From CAVPTL01 sp963708725 (GTDB lineage: Bacteria; Actinomycetota; Thermoleophilia; Gaiellales; JAICJC01): a stretch of 64,000 nucleotides of DNA. The translations under genes were made by a program, and so were the position numbers. Below are positions 61,256-64,000 of the stretch, piece by piece. Position 1 is the first letter of the stretch, and every line of letters starts with the position of its first letter. The stretch covers positions 248,001 through 312,000 of the forward strand of contig CAVPTL010000008.1 in assembly GCA_963708725.1 (NCBI GenBank), read 5' to 3'. The notes below the pieces were generated by a model, which did no database searches, was not told the origin of the DNA, and saw nothing but the letters and a program-made list of their open reading frames with translations.

Positions 61256-62314
61256 ATGGCAAGCACGGCGTATGACGCACAGAAGAAGACCGAGGCGATC
61301 ACAGCCCACGTGCTCTGGATGACCACCGGACTGAGCTGTGAAGGCGACTCGGTGGCCATGACCTCGGCGACCAATCCAAGCCTCGAGGACATCATTCTCC
61401 AGGCGATCCCCGGAATGCCCAAAGTGGTCATCCACAACCAGGTCGTCGACTACATGAACGGTCAGGACTACGCCCAGGCGTGGTTCGACGCGGAGGAGGG
61501 CAAGCTCGACCCGTTCGTGCTCGTGATCGAGGGTTCACTCGGAAACGAGGAGATCAACGGCGACGGCTACTGGACAGGCTTTGCGGTGAATCCCGAGACC
61601 GGCCAGCCCATCACGATGAACGAGTGGATCGACCGACTCGCACCAAAGTCGGCGGCCGTGGTGGCCGTCGGCACCTGCGCAACCTACGGCGGAATCCCGG
61701 CCATGAAAAACAACCCGACCGGCGCCATGGGTGTGCCCGACTACCTCGGCTGGAACTGGAAGTCGAGCGCGGGCCTGCCGATCGTCTGCATCCCCGGCTG
61801 CCCGGCCCAGCCCGACAACATGACCGAGACGCTGCTCTACCTCGCCCTGCACCTGGCCGGCCTGGCTCCGGCACCCGAGCTCGACAACGCGCTGCGGCCG
61901 AAGTGGCTGTTCGGGAGAACCGTGCGAGAGGGATGTAATCGCGCCGGCTTCGCCGAGCAGGGGGACTTCGCCGAGACATACGGGAACGATCATCGCTGCA
62001 TGGTGAAGCTGGGCTGCAAGGGCCCGGTTGTGAAATGCAACGTGCCGGTCCGCGGCTGGGTCAACGGTATCGGCGGCTGTCCCAACGTCGGCGGCATCTG
62101 CATGGCATGCACGATGCCCGGATTCCCCGACAGGTTCATGCCGTTCATGGACGAGGACACGTGGGGCAAGGCCGCATCGACTTTCCAATCGGTGGCCTAC
62201 GGACCGATGGTGCGCTACTTCCGTAAGCGCAACATCGCCACCAAGTACGACAAGGAACCCGATTGGAGACGGCGCGGCAAGACGCTCACGACCGGGTACC
62301 AAAAGCGCTGGTAA
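61256..62314 (+). CDS. [NiFe]-hydrogenase small subunit, copy 2 (with large subunit)
   Basis: 352 residues, paralogue of copy 1 and the likely partner of the large subunit that follows. Cys motifs GLSCEGDS, VGTCATYGG, IPGCPAQPDN, REGCNRAGF, VKLGCKGPVVKC, GGCPNVGGICMACTMPG all present; no Tat leader; C-terminus DWRRRGKTLTTGYQKRW. It matches the actinobacterial (group 1h-like) high-affinity H2-oxidising type. ATG 61256 with GAGAGGAGAGGG ribosome site, 17 bases after hypE. Confidence 0.92.
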   Translation: MASTAYDAQKKTEAITAHVLWMTTGLSCEGDSVAMTSATNPSLEDIILQAIPGMPKVVIHNQVVDYMNGQDYAQAWFDAEEGKLDPFVLVIEGSLGNEEINGDGYWTGFAVNPETGQPITMNEWIDRLAPKSAAVVAVGTCATYGGIPAMKNNPTGAMGVPDYLGWNWKSSAGLPIVCIPGCPAQPDNMTETLLYLALHLAGLAPAPELDNALRPKWLFGRTVREGCNRAGFAEQGDFAETYGNDHRCMVKLGCKGPVVKCNVPVRGWVNGIGGCPNVGGICMACTMPGFPDRFMPFMDEDTWGKAASTFQSVAYGPMVRYFRKRNIATKYDKEPDWRRRGKTLTTGYQKRW

Positions 62315-62370
62315 CCGACCCCACATCGAACATCATGCGGCCCGCACGGGCCGAGTAAGGAGATGGACAG

Positions 62371-64000
62371 ATGGCGACAGTGCAGACGCCAGGTGACCAG
62401 AAGGTCATGGTCAAGGAGATGTCGTGGGATCCCATCACACGCATCGTCGGGAGTCTCGGGATTCACACCGAGATCGACTTCTCAAACCAGTCGGTGTTGA
62501 AGTGTTACAGCACCTCGATGATCTTCCGCGGGTTCGACATCTTCATGAAAGGCATCGATCCCCGCGACGCCCACTTCATCACCAGCCGCATCTGCGGCAT
62601 CTGTGGGGACAATCACGCCACCTGTTCGTGCCTGAACCAGAACATGGCCTACGGGGTAAAGCCACCCCCGCTCGGCGACCTCGCGTTCAACCTGGCCGAA
62701 TCCGCCGACTACATCTTCGACCACGCGATCTTCAACGACTGCATGGCCAACGTCGACTTCTGCGAACAGATGGTCAAGGAGACAAATCCGTCGCTGCTGG
62801 CGACCGCGGAGAAGACATCGGCGCCCGGCAAAGATATCCATGGATACAACACGATCGCCGACATCATGCGCGCGCTGAATCCGTTCACGGGCGAGTTTTA
62901 CCTCGAGACGCTGCACGTCGCTCGCTACACACGTGAGATGTACTGCCTGTTCGGTGGCCGGCATACCCATCCGTCGACGATCATGCCCGGCGGTTGCACC
63001 GCCGACATAACACACCAGACGTGTACCGACTATTACGTGCGATTGATGCGGTACTTCGACTACGTCAAGCGCAGCGTGCCGATGCACGACGACCTGTACG
63101 ACTTCTTCCTTCAGGAGTTGCCCGGATACGACATGGTCGGCTTCCGCGAGACCAATCTCGTGAACTGGGGGTCGTTCGACGACCCGGACTACGTCGACTA
63201 CGACTATCGCAATATGACCGAGTGGGGACGCAAGCGCTACATCACTCCGGGAGTGGCGATCAACGGCGAGCTGATCTCGACCGACCTGGTCGAGATCAAC
63301 CTGATGATCCGGATCCTTCTGGGGTCGTCGTACTTCGACTCGTGGGAAAACGAGCCGACCTTCGTCGATCGCGACCCGCTTGGCAACCCGGTCGACAAGA
63401 ACCATCCGTGGAACAAGGTGACGCTGCCCAAGCCGCAGAAGCGCGACTTCACCGAGAAGTACACCTGGGTCGTCTCGCCGCGGATCTACGACAAGCGCAC
63501 CGATACACATGTCTGTTGTGACACGGGCGGCGGGCCGTTCGCCCGCCAGTGGTGCACCGCCAAGGCTGGGCTGGTCGACTTCGGCTACGTCAAGGCCACG
63601 GGCCATTCGCTGCAGATGGTGTTGCCGCGCTCGCCCAACATGCCCGAGATGGAGCTCGAATGGCATGTTCCCGACAAGTCCAATGCCATAGAACGCGACC
63701 GCGCCCGCACCTACCACCAGGCCTACGCGGCTCTGGTTGCGCTGCACAACCTGGAGCGGGCACTGGTCGAGGTCAGAGCCGGGCGCACCAAGAGCTGGAA
63801 CAACTTCAAGGTTCCCGACACCGCCGTGAGCTGTGGCTTTCACGAGGCCGCCCGCGGAGTGCTGTCGCATCACATGGTGATCCAGGACGGCAAGATCGCG
63901 AACTACCAGCCCTATCCACCCACCCCGTGGAATGCGAGCCCGCGAGACGTGTATGGCACTCCCGGCCCCTACGAAGACGCGGTGCAGAACACACCGATAT
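62371..64000 (+). CDS. [NiFe]-hydrogenase large subunit, C-terminus beyond window
   Basis: At least 543 residues, open at the end of the window. N-terminal nickel-ligand motif RICGICGDNHATC (L1, about residues 72-84) after DPITRIVGSLGIH; later CCDTGGGPFARQWC and FGYVKATGHSLQMVLPRSP follow the family. The C-terminal DPCxxC ligand and protease-cleaved tail are beyond the end. AAGGAG is eight bases before ATG 62371; an earlier ATG at 62363 is in another frame. H2 activation site of the enzyme with the small subunit at 61256. Confidence 0.93.
   Translation, partial: MATVQTPGDQKVMVKEMSWDPITRIVGSLGIHTEIDFSNQSVLKCYSTSMIFRGFDIFMKGIDPRDAHFITSRICGICGDNHATCSCLNQNMAYGVKPPPLGDLAFNLAESADYIFDHAIFNDCMANVDFCEQMVKETNPSLLATAEKTSAPGKDIHGYNTIADIMRALNPFTGEFYLETLHVARYTREMYCLFGGRHTHPSTIMPGGCTADITHQTCTDYYVRLMRYFDYVKRSVPMHDDLYDFFLQELPGYDMVGFRETNLVNWGSFDDPDYVDYDYRNMTEWGRKRYITPGVAINGELISTDLVEINLMIRILLGSSYFDSWENEPTFVDRDPLGNPVDKNHPWNKVTLPKPQKRDFTEKYTWVVSPRIYDKRTDTHVCCDTGGGPFARQWCTAKAGLVDFGYVKATGHSLQMVLPRSPNMPEMELEWHVPDKSNAIERDRARTYHQAYAALVALHNLERALVEVRAGRTKSWNNFKVPDTAVSCGFHEAARGVLSHHMVIQDGKIANYQPYPPTPWNASPRDVYGTPGPYEDAVQNTPI

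Overview
The window is GC-rich, densely packed DNA with short or overlapping gene junctions and frequent GTG/TTG starts. DUF3052, a GlmS, twin-arginine lipoprotein leaders, an actinobacterial-type (group 1h-like) [NiFe] hydrogenase and an Actinobacteria-style inositol gene set point to Actinomycetota. The abundance of DUF11, IPT/TIG and GH18 surface proteins would suit a deep-branching soil lineage such as Thermoleophilia, but this is inference. I recognise no rRNA, tRNA, CRISPR array, insertion sequence or phage gene. No stretch longer than 300 bases lacks a gene; the longest gap (58220-58517, 298 bases) looks like a divergent promoter region.

Layout. 1-2246: minus-strand group of HAD hydrolase (cut by the window edge), GT4 glycosyltransferase and DUF3052 protein. 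2319-4130: secreted IPT/TIG repeat protein. 4274-11554: plus-strand operon with a LacI regulator, a four-gene PotABCD-type ABC importer, a Gfo/Idh/MocA dehydrogenase and a zinc alcohol dehydrogenase. 11596-19291: inositol-catabolism genes in three units (LacD-type aldolase and iolE; second inositol dehydrogenase-like gene and second LacI regulator; iolC-iolB-iolD). Together 4274-19291 looks like one uptake and degradation locus for inositol or a related cyclitol.

19325-22263: two-gene ABC-2 exporter and a zinc alcohol dehydrogenase. 22270-26914: cell-surface block with a DUF916-like membrane protein, two WxL-like secreted proteins, a metallophosphoesterase and its small twin-arginine partner. 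27032-35247: contiguous minus-strand cluster of UDP-sugar dehydrogenase, processive GT2 synthase, two-domain polysaccharide deacetylase, GlmS and GH18 hydrolase, which reads as an amino-sugar/uronate exopolysaccharide pathway. 35449-37446: MBL hydrolase and an enolase-superfamily enzyme. 37487-40163: a beta-propeller/DUF11 surface protein broken by one frameshift. 41169-42572: second copy of the small protein plus metallophosphoesterase cassette.

42580-54701: mostly housekeeping or single-gene units (amidinotransferase-like enzyme, GFA protein, MetE-like enzyme, threonine dehydratase-like enzyme, GGDEF protein, GNAT, nitronate monooxygenase, DUF72, kinase-like protein, SulP transporter, SHOCT protein, SixA-like phosphatase). 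54795-64000: [NiFe]-hydrogenase island. A minus arm carries a Crp-like regulator, a hydrogenase small subunit, a Fur-family regulator and a nickel permease. A plus arm carries hypC, a second HypC-like gene, hypD, hypE, a second small subunit and the large subunit, which runs off the end. Two tandem inverted-repeat sites lie between the arms.

Four copies of a short perfect palindrome (around 11583, 21141, 37466 and 46882) sit within about 12 bases of stop codons. One copy is a shorter variant whose two arms have changed together.
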